A stretch of 15,681 nt of DNA, taken from contig JAIRXD010000045.1 of the NCBI GenBank assembly GCA_031268545.1, forward strand, positions 1-15,681, read 5' to 3'. The translations under genes were made by a program, and so were the position numbers. Positions 1 through 6,259 of this stretch are shown here, one piece after another. This DNA comes from Puniceicoccales bacterium. GTDB lineage: Bacteria > Verrucomicrobiota > Verrucomicrobiia > Opitutales > LL51. How positions within the stretch are numbered: the first letter of the stretch is position 1; each line of letters starts with the position of its first letter. The notes under the pieces were generated by a model. It was not told where the DNA came from, searched no databases, and saw nothing but the letters and a program-made list of their open reading frames with translations.

Positions 1-796
1 GACTCAAACCTCCTGGGCCCAAAGCAGATAGTCTCCGTTTATGAGCCAATTCCGCCAAAGGATTAATCTGATCCATGAATTGGGATAACTGACTGCGGGC
101 GAAGAAGTCCCGTATCACGCTCATGAAAATTTTTGGGTTGACCAATTTTTGCGGAACGATGGCATCGACACTGTTGTCAAATAGCGCAATTCGTTCTCTC
201 ACAAGACGTTCCATCCTTGACAAGCCAATGCGGCACTGGTTCATGATCAGCTCACCAACATTGCGAATTCTTCTATTACCGAGATGGTCTATATCATCGA
301 CGGAATGTTCACCTTTTCTGAGTCGACACAACCTTTTGGTAGCCGCCACAATGTCGCTGGCATCCAGAAGTCTGTCTTCTAAGTTTTTGCGCATCTTGAG
401 CTTCTGATTCAACTTTTTCCTACCAACCCGACCCAGGTCATAACGTTTGCGATCTCCAAACAGTCTCAGCATCATAGCCTTGGCATTGGTTGTGGTGGCC
501 GGTTCGCCGGGCCTGAGCTTTCTGTATGTTTCCCTCAGGGCCTCGTCCGTATTTTTTGTGGTATCTTTTTTTAGGCTGCGAACGATCATGCCGTCATCTA
601 AACTCGCATCTACCACCGGGATATGTTTGATTCCAGCATTTCTGAATGTATCGATGATTGTTTTTGATAGCTGTTCTTGTTCTCGGGCCAGTACAATCCC
701 ATCTTTTGTATCGATAATATCTTCTACCAGAACGTGATTCGAAATGTTGTCACCTCCATCAAAGGATTCCAATGCTTTTTCTTCTAGATTGTAAAA
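1..796 (-). CDS. rpoB: RNA polymerase beta subunit, part downstream of an in-frame stop (partial at window edge)
   Basis: This is the continuation of RpoB in the same frame as the 797-1429 segment, after a TAA at 797-799. All 265 codons are open. Conserved beta-subunit blocks appear in order: the lobe region (VLVEDIIDTKDG), the motif YRKLRPGEPATT, RYDLGRVGRKKLN, then VDDIDHLGNRRIRNVGELI, and at the left edge the rifampicin cluster with SQLSQFMDQINPLAELAHK followed by RRLSALGPGGLS. The reading runs off the window at position 2, so roughly the last 60% of the subunit lies outside. No ATG follows the stop for about 70 codons; the nearest possible in-frame starts are TTG at 770-772 and an ATT at 743-745 preceded by GGAGGTGA. 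The conservation shows the segment is, or was until very recently, under selection. Whether it is made by readthrough, restart, or only looks broken because of a base error cannot be told here. Confidence 0.9.
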
Positions 797-1429
797 TTAT
801 TTGATTATTTCCATGTCGGATCCATGGTCAAATGCACGTAATAGCGTGATAACCAAGAACTTCCTTCTGCGTCTTCGGCGATCCAAATAGACATATAATA
901 GATCACTTTGATCGAATTGGACCTCCAGCCAGGTGCCTCTATCCGGAATTATTCTGAAGGAATAGAGCATCTTACCGCTGGTATGTCGAGTGCCTTCGTA
1001 GCATATCCCTGGAGACCTATGTAGCTGACTGACAACGACGCGTTCGGCTCCGTTTATCACAAATGAACCGCGTTCTCCCATCATCGGCAATTCGCCAAAA
1101 TATATTTCCTCTTCCTTTATTTCGTCGCCCTCCCGTAATCTAAGTGTCACATACAAAGAGGACGAGTAGGTAATTCCTTCTCGCACGCAGTAATCTTCAT
1201 GATGTCTTGGTTCACAAATTCTGTAGGAAATATATTCAAGACTGCAGCGGCTATCATAGCTAACTATTGGAAAAAATTCACGAAAAACGCTTTCCAATCC
1301 TACATTCGTGCGACTGCTGATCGGCGTATTTTTTTGAAGAAATTCATCAAATGAATTTATCTGAATTTCTATGAAATTTGGCGGAGCTATTACCTCTTTA
1401 AGTCTCCCGAAATTAACACGTTCTGACAT
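797..1429 (-). CDS. rpoB: RNA polymerase beta subunit, N-terminal 210 residues ending at an in-frame stop
   Basis: This is the N-terminus of the catalytic beta subunit of RNA polymerase. It opens with NFGRLKEVIAPPNFIEIQ, then the protrusion signature GERGSFVINGAERVVVSQLH, RSPGICYEG, FRIIPDRGTWLEVQFD and the lobe-entry motif YVYLDRRRRRRKFLVITLLR. It stops with DMEIIK followed by TAA (797-799), then codons for F-Y-N-L-E-E. Most homologues read roughly (I/L)(I/L)xLF(Y/F) here, so the stop replaces a conserved Leu codon; TTA to TAA is one base. The ATG at 1427-1429 has no clear Shine-Dalgarno sequence. The gene is last in the rplKAJL-rpoB cluster within the window, 143 bp after rplL. A genuine split polymerase, a disabling mutation, or a sequencing error are all possible. 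The family identity is certain; the gene structure is not. Confidence 0.93.
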   Translation of the reverse strand: MSERVNFGRLKEVIAPPNFIEIQINSFDEFLQKNTPISSRTNVGLESVFREFFPIVSYDSRCSLEYISYRICEPRHHEDYCVREGITYSSSLYVTLRLREGDEIKEEEIYFGELPMMGERGSFVINGAERVVVSQLHRSPGICYEGTRHTSGKMLYSFRIIPDRGTWLEVQFDQSDLLYVYLDRRRRRRKFLVITLLRAFDHGSDMEIIK

Positions 1430-1479
1430 AAGTTAAACACATTAATGCCACGCTAAAGCATGACCTGTAAATCATTTAT

Positions 1480-1560
1480 AAAAAACAAAAACAGTCCCAC
1501 AAACCACCATTGTGATAGCTTACGAGACAGTGAATTACTAAAATCCCAATGGGGCACTGT
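1480..1560 (-). terminator. Candidate transcription attenuator between rplL and rpoB
   Basis: The 143-bp gap between rplL and rpoB holds, on the minus strand, a U-rich tract (TTTTTGTTTTTT, 1480-1491). It is preceded immediately by TGGGACTGT (1491-1499), which can pair with the distal ACAGTGCCCCA (1550-1560), leaving a GC bulge. The same distal ACAGTG can instead pair with a closer CACTGT (1527-1532), enclosing a small CCC/GGG hairpin. The two folds exclude each other. In E. coli a partial terminator sits at this same place and lowers rpoBC expression relative to the ribosomal proteins. The loop is long (about 50 nt) and no folding energy was computed. Confidence 0.4.
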
Positions 1561-1572
1561 TATGAAACAATA

Positions 1573-1956
1573 TTATTTCAATTCCACCTCAGCGCCAGCC
1601 TCTTCGAGCTTCTTTTTTATATCTTCAGCTTCAGCCTTAGATATCCCTTCTTTCAGCAATTTTGGTGCCCCATCTGCAGTATCCTTCGCTTCCTTGAGGC
1701 CAAGGCTAGTGACTGCGCGAATCACTTTTATCACACCAATTTTATTTGTACCGGTGGAAACCAAATTGACGCTGAATTCCGTTTTTTCCTCGACTGATTC
1801 TGCGGCAGTTTCTGACGGAGCTGCTGCTAAAGCCACGGGGGCTGCGGCACTTACGCCCCACTTGTCTTCCAAATCTTTGACCAGCCCAGCGATATCCAAA
1901 ACGGACTGAGCACTCAACCATTCTATAACTTGTTCTTTTGTAATATTATTTGACAT
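1573..1956 (-). CDS. rplL: 50S ribosomal protein L7/L12
   Basis: This is the 127-residue acidic stalk protein L7/L12, which recruits the translational GTPases EF-Tu, EF-G and IF2 to the ribosome. The N-terminal dimerisation domain (about 1-34, [12 protein letters not shown]) is followed by an Ala-rich hinge (about 36-54) and the globular C-terminal domain (about 58-127), with [20 protein letters not shown] and [16 protein letters not shown]. The frame is open for 13 more codons upstream (ATG at 1993-1995), but the start at 1954-1956 is preferred: it is preceded by a strong TAGGAGG at normal spacing and gives the standard MSNNITKEQ start. The strong ribosome binding site fits the need for several L12 copies per L10. 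It lies 75 bp after rplJ, with a possible RNA fold in the gap. Confidence 0.97.
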   Translation of the reverse strand: MSNNITKEQVIEWLSAQSVLDIAGLVKDLEDKWGVSAAAPVALAAAPSETAAESVEEKTEFSVNLVSTGTNKIGVIKVIRAVTSLGLKEAKDTADGAPKLLKEGISKAEAEDIKKKLEEAGAEVELK

Positions 1957-1959
1957 TTT

Positions 1960-2017
1960 TTTTCCTCCTAAAGCATCCTTAGCGACAAACGCCATTTAAG
2001 GGAGCATCCCCTAAGGA
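1960..2017 (-). promoter_or_regulatory. rplL ribosome binding site with a possible leader fold in the rplJ-rplL gap
   Basis: On the minus strand, TCCTTAG (2011-2017) and CTAAGGA (1976-1982) are perfect 7-bp complements. They enclose a smaller GGGG/TCCC hairpin with an ATGC loop (about 2000-2011). The rplL Shine-Dalgarno TAGGAGG follows directly. The CTCC of the inner hairpin could alternatively pair with the GGAG of that site. The pairing is seen by eye; stability and function are untested. Confidence 0.35.
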
Positions 2018-2031
2018 CACGATATTAAAAT

Positions 2032-2547
2032 TTATGCTTCTTTCCTAACTTTCGCCTGTAGCACATTGACAATATTTTGTGGAATTGCGTTTAGGATTCG
2101 GACGAGGCCGCTGGCTGGTTCGCCCAAAAGCGATAGCAATTTAGCGCGCAATACTTCCAGCGTTGGAAGTTCAGCCAGTGCCTTTATCTCATTTGGCGAC
2201 AACCTTTTAGAACTAAGGAGGCCGCCTTTAAAGAACATCCTATTTTCATTATCTTTAGAGAATTTTGCCAATACTTTTGCTACACCGGATGGATTATTAC
2301 CTCCGACGATTACCGCCGTATGGCCAACAAACCAAGATTCATCGAAAGAATCAACCTTATTTTTCAATGCTATCTGCAAAATGCTATTTTTCACTATATG
2401 ACATTCGGCATCTTCGTTTCGTAAATTATTGCGTAGTATGGATATGGCTATAACAGAAACGCCAGTAAAATCCGATAAATATACATAATCCGATTTATCT
2501 AAATGTTTTGTAATCTCATTAACAAAAAATACTTTTTCGCTCCTCAT
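2032..2547 (-). CDS. rplJ: 50S ribosomal protein L10
   Basis: This is ribosomal protein L10, the base of the L7/L12 stalk, with 171 residues (usual range 160-180). The N-terminal rRNA-binding domain contains YLSDFTGVSVIAISILRNNL, followed by the conserved HIVKNSILQIAL and the FFKGGLL segment. The C-terminal half carries the long helix that binds L12 dimers (ALAELPTLEVLRAKLLSLL, then GEPASGLVRILNAIPQNIV). The ATG at 2545-2547 follows TAGGAGAATTAATA, and this Shine-Dalgarno overlaps the TAG stop of rplA. Only 11 bp separate the two genes, so the L10 leader found between rplA and rplJ in E. coli has no room here. The stop is TAA. Confidence 0.97.
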   Translation of the reverse strand: MRSEKVFFVNEITKHLDKSDYVYLSDFTGVSVIAISILRNNLRNEDAECHIVKNSILQIALKNKVDSFDESWFVGHTAVIVGGNNPSGVAKVLAKFSKDNENRMFFKGGLLSSKRLSPNEIKALAELPTLEVLRAKLLSLLGEPASGLVRILNAIPQNIVNVLQAKVRKEA

Positions 2548-2558
2548 TATTAATTCTC

Positions 2559-3257
2559 CTAGGCAACTTCCTTGTTGTATTCTGTAGATGCAATCCTCAA
2601 ACCCGGCGTCATGGTCCCGCTGATCGACATTCCTTTTATAAAAATTCCACGAAAATTTGCTGGTTTTGCCTCATTTACAGACGCAATGGCAGCCTTTATA
2701 TTTTCGACAATTTTATCCTGACCAAAGGATCTTTTACCAACAATGACACCGACATTTGCTGTTTTATCCATTTTGAATTCCACGCGGCCGGCCTTGACCT
2801 CAGCGATGGCAAAATTCAGGTCATCGGACACAGTTCCGGACTTTGGGTTTGGCATTAAACCCCTTGGCCCTAAAACTCTTGCGACATTTCTGACCTGCTT
2901 CATTGCCAACGTGGTTGCCACGGCCACATCGAATTCCAGCCAACCAGAATTTATTTTTTCAATCATATCGTCCAGTCCAGCAAAGTCAGCGCCAGATTTT
3001 ATGGCCGCCTCGGGAGTCTCGGTAAATGCAAGAACTCTAATATTTTTGCCACTTCCATGAGGTAATTTAACTGTACCGCGTACCATCTGATCGCTTTGTT
3101 TTGGGTCTACGCCAAAATGAACTGAAATCTCGACCGTTTCGTCGAATTTAGCCCGGGGCATCTTGCTCAGCAATGCTACAGCTTCCTCTACTCCGAAGAA
3201 TTGATTTAGATCAATAATTTCTCGGCTTTTTATGTGACGTTTGCTTCGTTTTTTCAT
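2559..3257 (-). CDS. rplA: 50S ribosomal protein L1
   Basis: This is ribosomal protein L1 (232 residues, family-typical length), which forms the mobile L1 stalk at the E site and in many bacteria represses the rplKA mRNA. The signature VARVLGPRGLMPNPKSGTVS is at about residues 126-144. Domain I carries FDETVEISVHFGVDPKQSDQ and the C-terminal rRNA-binding region has ISGTMTPGLRI. The ATG at 3255-3257 lies 26 bp after the rplK stop. The upstream Shine-Dalgarno is weak (TAGTGAT), suggesting translational coupling to rplK. The stop is TAG, overlapping the rplJ ribosome binding site. Confidence 0.97.
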   Translation of the reverse strand: MKKRSKRHIKSREIIDLNQFFGVEEAVALLSKMPRAKFDETVEISVHFGVDPKQSDQMVRGTVKLPHGSGKNIRVLAFTETPEAAIKSGADFAGLDDMIEKINSGWLEFDVAVATTLAMKQVRNVARVLGPRGLMPNPKSGTVSDDLNFAIAEVKAGRVEFKMDKTANVGVIVGKRSFGQDKIVENIKAAIASVNEAKPANFRGIFIKGMSISGTMTPGLRIASTEYNKEVA

Positions 3258-3283
3258 AAAATTATCACTAAAACTTCAAAACC

Positions 3284-3709
3284 CTAGGAAATAATTTCTA
3301 TCCCCATACTTCTTGCAGTGCCTTCTATCATCAATTTAGCAGCTTTCGAATCAACAGCATTGAGATCCTTCGCTTTTATTTTAACAATTTCATTTATTTG
3401 ATCATCATTGACTTTGCCAATTTTATCGCGATTTGGCGTCCCGGATCCTTTTAATACTCCAGCTGCTTTTTTTAGCAATGCCGAAGCCGGTGGAGATTTC
3501 AGTTCAAATGAAAATGACTTATCGGCGTATACCGATATGACGGCTGGAATTATCATGCCGGATTGGTCTTTTGTCCTGGCATTAAACTCTTTACAAAACC
3601 CCATGATATTTATTCCAGCTGCACCTAAAGCGGGCCCAACCGGTGGTGCAGGGGATGCTGCTCCGGCGGGCAATTGCAATTTTATTTTTTTTAATACCTT
3701 TTTTGCCAC
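3284..3709 (-). CDS. rplK: 50S ribosomal protein L11 (GTG start)
   Basis: This is ribosomal protein L11 of the GTPase-associated centre, with 141 residues (usual 140-145). The N-terminal domain has the Pro-rich thiostrepton-contact segment [19 protein letters not shown] and the [14 protein letters not shown] motif. The C-terminal rRNA-binding domain contains the [11 protein letters not shown] segment and ends in [10 protein letters not shown]. Translation begins at GTG (3707-3709), because this is the codon in front of the invariant AKK start. It lies only 8 nt after the nusG TAG stop, with a weak ribosome binding site, which points to coupled translation with nusG. The space upstream is too small for an L1 target leader unless that site lies within nusG. 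Confidence 0.97.
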   Translation of the reverse strand: MAKKVLKKIKLQLPAGAASPAPPVGPALGAAGINIMGFCKEFNARTKDQSGMIIPAVISVYADKSFSFELKSPPASALLKKAAGVLKGSGTPNRDKIGKVNDDQINEIVKIKAKDLNAVDSKAAKLMIEGTARSMGIEIIS

Positions 3710-3717
3710 AAATTTAC

Positions 3718-4293
3718 CTATTCTTCATTAATAATATTGGCCTGCCAAAATTCCAATTCTACCGGCGTATCGCGGCCAAATAGCGAAACCGACACTTTCA
3801 TTTTTCCATTTTCCATATCTATATTTATCACATTGCCAGTAGATTCTATGAACGGACCATCGGTTATCTTTACCCGATCTCCGATTTCAAATGAAACCCT
3901 TTGCATCGGTATATTTCCTATTCTTTTGACCTGTTCAAGAATTCTGTCGACCTCGAACTGCTTCAGAGGAACTGGTTTATCTTTTCCAACGAAATTAACG
4001 ACACCTTCTGTATTCCTGACAAACTGCCAAGGATCCTGCAGCAAATTTCCGTCTTCGTCAAGCAATTTCATCCTTATAAACACATATCCGGGATAAAATT
4101 TCTTCATGCGCTGGCGTCTTTTGCCATTTTTTATTTCTATAACATTTTCTACAGGAACCAAAACCTCATCTATAAACTCACTTAAGCCATTTATTACCAT
4201 GAATTTATCTATGTATAGCTTGACCTTGTTCTCCTGATTCGTAAGAACTTGCAAGGCGTACCATTTGAGATTATCAGTTGCAGTCATTGCCAT
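3718..4293 (-). CDS. nusG: Transcription termination/antitermination factor NusG
   Basis: NusG binds RNA polymerase through its N-terminal NGN domain and contacts Rho or ribosomal protein S10 through the C-terminal KOW domain. The NGN part begins at [20 protein letters not shown] and includes [14 protein letters not shown] and the [15 protein letters not shown] block. The KOW domain begins at [20 protein letters not shown] and ends [11 protein letters not shown]. The start chosen is the ATG at 4291-4293 (191 residues), two bases after the secE stop; an ATG two codons later (4285-4287) is equally possible. The frame is open upstream to a TTG at 4318-4320, which would overlap secE and is unlikely. 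The stop is TAG. Confidence 0.95.
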   Translation of the reverse strand: MAMTATDNLKWYALQVLTNQENKVKLYIDKFMVINGLSEFIDEVLVPVENVIEIKNGKRRQRMKKFYPGYVFIRMKLLDEDGNLLQDPWQFVRNTEGVVNFVGKDKPVPLKQFEVDRILEQVKRIGNIPMQRVSFEIGDRVKITDGPFIESTGNVINIDMENGKMKVSVSLFGRDTPVELEFWQANIINEE

Positions 4294-4295
4294 TT

Positions 4296-4508
4296 TTAAC
4301 CAATACAACCTCTCACCCAAGAACTTATAGTATTTACAAAGCCACCAAGAGCAAAATCCATCACAGACACATATATGCCCAGCACTAACATGCCAATCAG
4401 TACAGCGACCGTCGACCGACGCAATTCCTTAAAAGTTGGCCATGAAGCCTTTTTAAGCTCTTCGATGGTTTCACCACAAAATACACTAACTCGTCTAAAC
4501 GGATTCAT
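4296..4508 (-). CDS. secE: Preprotein translocase subunit SecE
   Basis: This is the small SecE subunit of the SecYEG protein channel, as a 70-residue single-span form. The conserved amphipathic helix EELKKASWPTFKELRRST (about 16-33) lies on the cytoplasmic face and is followed by one membrane segment (about 34-56). The start is the ATG at 4506-4508: an upstream in-frame ATG at 4548-4550 lies within the T arm of the tRNA-Trp gene and would add a meaningless tRNA-encoded tail. The gene begins 14 bp after the tRNA 3' end and is two bases from nusG, the standard secE-nusG pair. No Shine-Dalgarno sequence is evident. Confidence 0.93.
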   Translation of the reverse strand: MNPFRRVSVFCGETIEELKKASWPTFKELRRSTVAVLIGMLVLGIYVSVMDFALGGFVNTISSWVRGCIG

Positions 4509-4522
4509 ATTTAAATTTAAAA

Positions 4523-4598
<76 letters not shown>

Positions 4599-4615
4599 AT
4601 CCCCGAGGCGCGAGT

Positions 4616-4645
4616 ATTAAAAGCACATTTACTATAATTAGTCAA
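4616..4645 (-). promoter_or_regulatory. Promoter upstream of tRNA-Trp / secE-nusG-rpl block
   Basis: On the minus strand, -35 TTGACT (4640-4645) is separated by 18 bp from -10 TTTAAT (4616-4621). Both match the sigma-70 consensus at 5 of 6 positions. Initiation about 7 nt downstream would leave a leader of roughly 10 nt before the mature tRNA. The DNA after the -10 reads ACTCGCGCC, a GC-rich discriminator of the kind found at stringently controlled tRNA and rRNA promoters. This is the best promoter match in the window. Confidence 0.6.
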
Positions 4646-4661
4646 TATAATTCTACAGTTT

Positions 4662-5852
4662 TCAACCAATAATTTCCGTAATTCTGCCAGCCCCTATGGT
4701 CCGACCACCCTCTCTTATAGCAAATCTCTGACCTTTTTCCATCGCTATTGTTTTTTGAAGCTCTAAATTGACATTTAGATTATCGCCCGGCATTACCATT
4801 TCTACATTTTCTGGAAGTGCCACAATGCCAGTGACATCCGCGGTTCCAAAGAAAAACTGTGGCCTATAACCATTGGCAAATGACGTGTGGCGCCCTCCTT
4901 CATCCTTAGTCAATACATATATTTCAGCCTTTGCCTTTGTATGGGGAGTAATGCTCTTCGGCTTTGCGATAACATGCCCTCTCTCAACGTCTTTTTTCTC
5001 AAGACCTCGGAGTAAAAGTCCTACATTATCGCCTGCACGGCCTTCATCCAACAGCTTGCGAAACATCTCCACACCGGTGCAAATTGTCTTTTTAGTTTCT
5101 CCGAGGCCAACTATTTCGACTTCCTCTCCAACCTTGACGATACCTCGTTCAATGCGACCAGTGGCGACGGTACCGCGGCCGGTGATCGAAAATACATCTT
5201 CAACGGCCATCAAAAACGGTTTATCGATATTGCGTACAGGTTCTTCGATGTCGCTATCTAATGCATCCAGAAGTTTTTCGATGGACTTTACTCCCTCTTC
5301 TTTATTTTCAAGAGCAGCTAGAGCCGATCCACGTACCACGGTTATCTCATCGCCATCAAACTCGTATTTATTTAACAGCTCACGAATTTCTACCTCCACC
5401 AGGTCAACTAATTCAGGGTCATCCACAAGGTCTACCTTATTCAAAAAAACGACAATATTTGGAACGCCAACTTGCCGAGCTAGCAATATATGCTCGCGTG
5501 TTTGCGGCATGGGGCCATCGTATGCACTCACGACCAGAATTGCGCCATCCATCTGAGCAGCACCGGTGATCATGTTTTTGACAAAATCGGCGTGTCCTGG
5601 GCAATCGACATGAGCATAGTGCCGCCTTTCGCTTGAATATTCAACGTGCGACACCGCTATTGTAACAGTTTTTGTCGAATCGCGGACGGTTCCACCTTTT
5701 GTCACATCTGCATAAGATTTGAACTCAGCCAGTCCCTTTTCTGACTGAACCTTAAGTAATGCAGTTGTGAGCGTCGATTTGCCGTGATCGACATGCCCAA
5801 TCGTACCGACATTTATATGCGGCTTTATTCTCTCGAATGTTTCCTTTGCCAT
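4662..5852 (-). CDS. tuf: Translation elongation factor Tu
   Basis: EF-Tu carries aminoacyl-tRNA to the ribosome in a GTP-dependent way; this one is full length at 396 residues. The P-loop GHVDHGKST (19-27) has Ser where most bacterial EF-Tu has Thr. Switch I (about 50-70) reads [18 protein letters not shown] instead of the usual EKARGITI form and is about two residues longer than in E. coli; Thr64 aligns with the magnesium-binding Thr. Switch II has DCPGHADF with catalytic His87. NKVD (138-141) and SAL (176-178) read guanine. Domains 2 and 3 are standard: [33 protein letters not shown], and [14 protein letters not shown]. The ATG at 5850-5852 follows TAGGAA. The stop is TGA. It lies 72 bp after tRNA-Thr, the usual thrT-tufB neighbourhood, and may also have its own promoter. 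Confidence 0.98.
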   Translation of the reverse strand: MAKETFERIKPHINVGTIGHVDHGKSTLTTALLKVQSEKGLAEFKSYADVTKGGTVRDSTKTVTIAVSHVEYSSERRHYAHVDCPGHADFVKNMITGAAQMDGAILVVSAYDGPMPQTREHILLARQVGVPNIVVFLNKVDLVDDPELVDLVEVEIRELLNKYEFDGDEITVVRGSALAALENKEEGVKSIEKLLDALDSDIEEPVRNIDKPFLMAVEDVFSITGRGTVATGRIERGIVKVGEEVEIVGLGETKKTICTGVEMFRKLLDEGRAGDNVGLLLRGLEKKDVERGHVIAKPKSITPHTKAKAEIYVLTKDEGGRHTSFANGYRPQFFFGTADVTGIVALPENVEMVMPGDNLNVNLELQKTIAMEKGQRFAIREGGRTIGAGRITEIIG

Positions 5853-5876
5853 GCTTGTATTCCTATATTAAAAAAT

Positions 5877-5904
5877 TCTATACCAAAATAAACTTTATAT
5901 TCAA
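5877..5904 (-). promoter_or_regulatory. Possible tuf promoter with extended -10
   Basis: In the 72-bp gap between tRNA-Thr and tuf, the minus strand has TTGAAT (5899-5904), a 16-bp spacer and TATAGA (5877-5882) preceded by TGG, an extended -10 arrangement. Initiation would leave a leader of about 20 nt containing the TAGGAA ribosome binding site. Each hexamer matches the consensus at 4 of 6 positions, so this is suggestive only. Confidence 0.35.
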
Positions 5905-5924
5905 CGGCTTACGTGTTCGCCAAC

Positions 5925-6000
<76 letters not shown>

Positions 6001-6019
6001 GAACATAACCATGGCTGTG

Positions 6020-6048
6020 AATCTGCAAACCTGATGCATAGAGGTCAA
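6020..6048 (-). promoter_or_regulatory. Possible promoter of the tRNA-Thr-tuf unit
   Basis: The minus strand carries TTGACC (6043-6048, 5 of 6 to the -35 consensus), a 17-bp spacer and CAGATT (6020-6025, only 3 of 6 to the -10), 19 bp before the mature tRNA-Thr. The -35 and the position are good and the -10 is poor, so confidence is limited. Confidence 0.35.
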
Positions 6049-6161
6049 TACTAATTTTACGATTTTGATTATTTTATGAAAATAAATGCAAAAATTTGAC
6101 ACTAAATTGAAATTTACCACGATTGAACCAATAATATTATTCGTCGTTCCACGCAGGCCTA

Positions 6162-6178
6162 TGGTCGATATTTGACCA
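6162..6178. repeat. Inverted repeat in the comM-tRNA-Thr gap
   Basis: TGGTC and GACCA form a perfect 5-bp inverted repeat around a 7-bp AT-rich centre, within the 259-bp gap between comM and tRNA-Thr and about 115 bp upstream of the candidate -35. It could be an operator half-site pair or a weak hairpin. Next to it lies an A/T tract (6187-6201). Nothing else in the 6001-6259 gap looks like a gene. Confidence 0.3.
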
Positions 6179-6259
6179 AATAAATCTTTTTTAAAAAAAA
6201 ATTGCTTCGATATATATTTCATGAGGTTGTATTATATTTGCATATTTTCTCGTAATTTG

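Noticed and set aside
797..799. Reassignment of TAA as a sense codon
   Set aside because: TAA ends rplL, rplJ, secE, folA, comM, truA and both right-hand large genes at their expected lengths, so a general reassignment does not fit.
1460..1909. A 149-codon plus-strand frame over the rplL region
   Set aside because: It is antisense to rplL and the rplL-rpoB gap, Ser/Ala-rich by reflection of the L12 hinge.
4873..5556. A 227-codon open frame on the plus strand opposite tuf
   Set aside because: It is the antisense shadow of highly conserved EF-Tu codons, with Ser/Arg/Thr-rich low-complexity translation and no family resemblance.
6180..6206. A Rho-independent terminator for comM at the A/T tract
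   Set aside because: The T run on the minus strand is not preceded by a GC-containing stem; only AT-rich pairing is possible.
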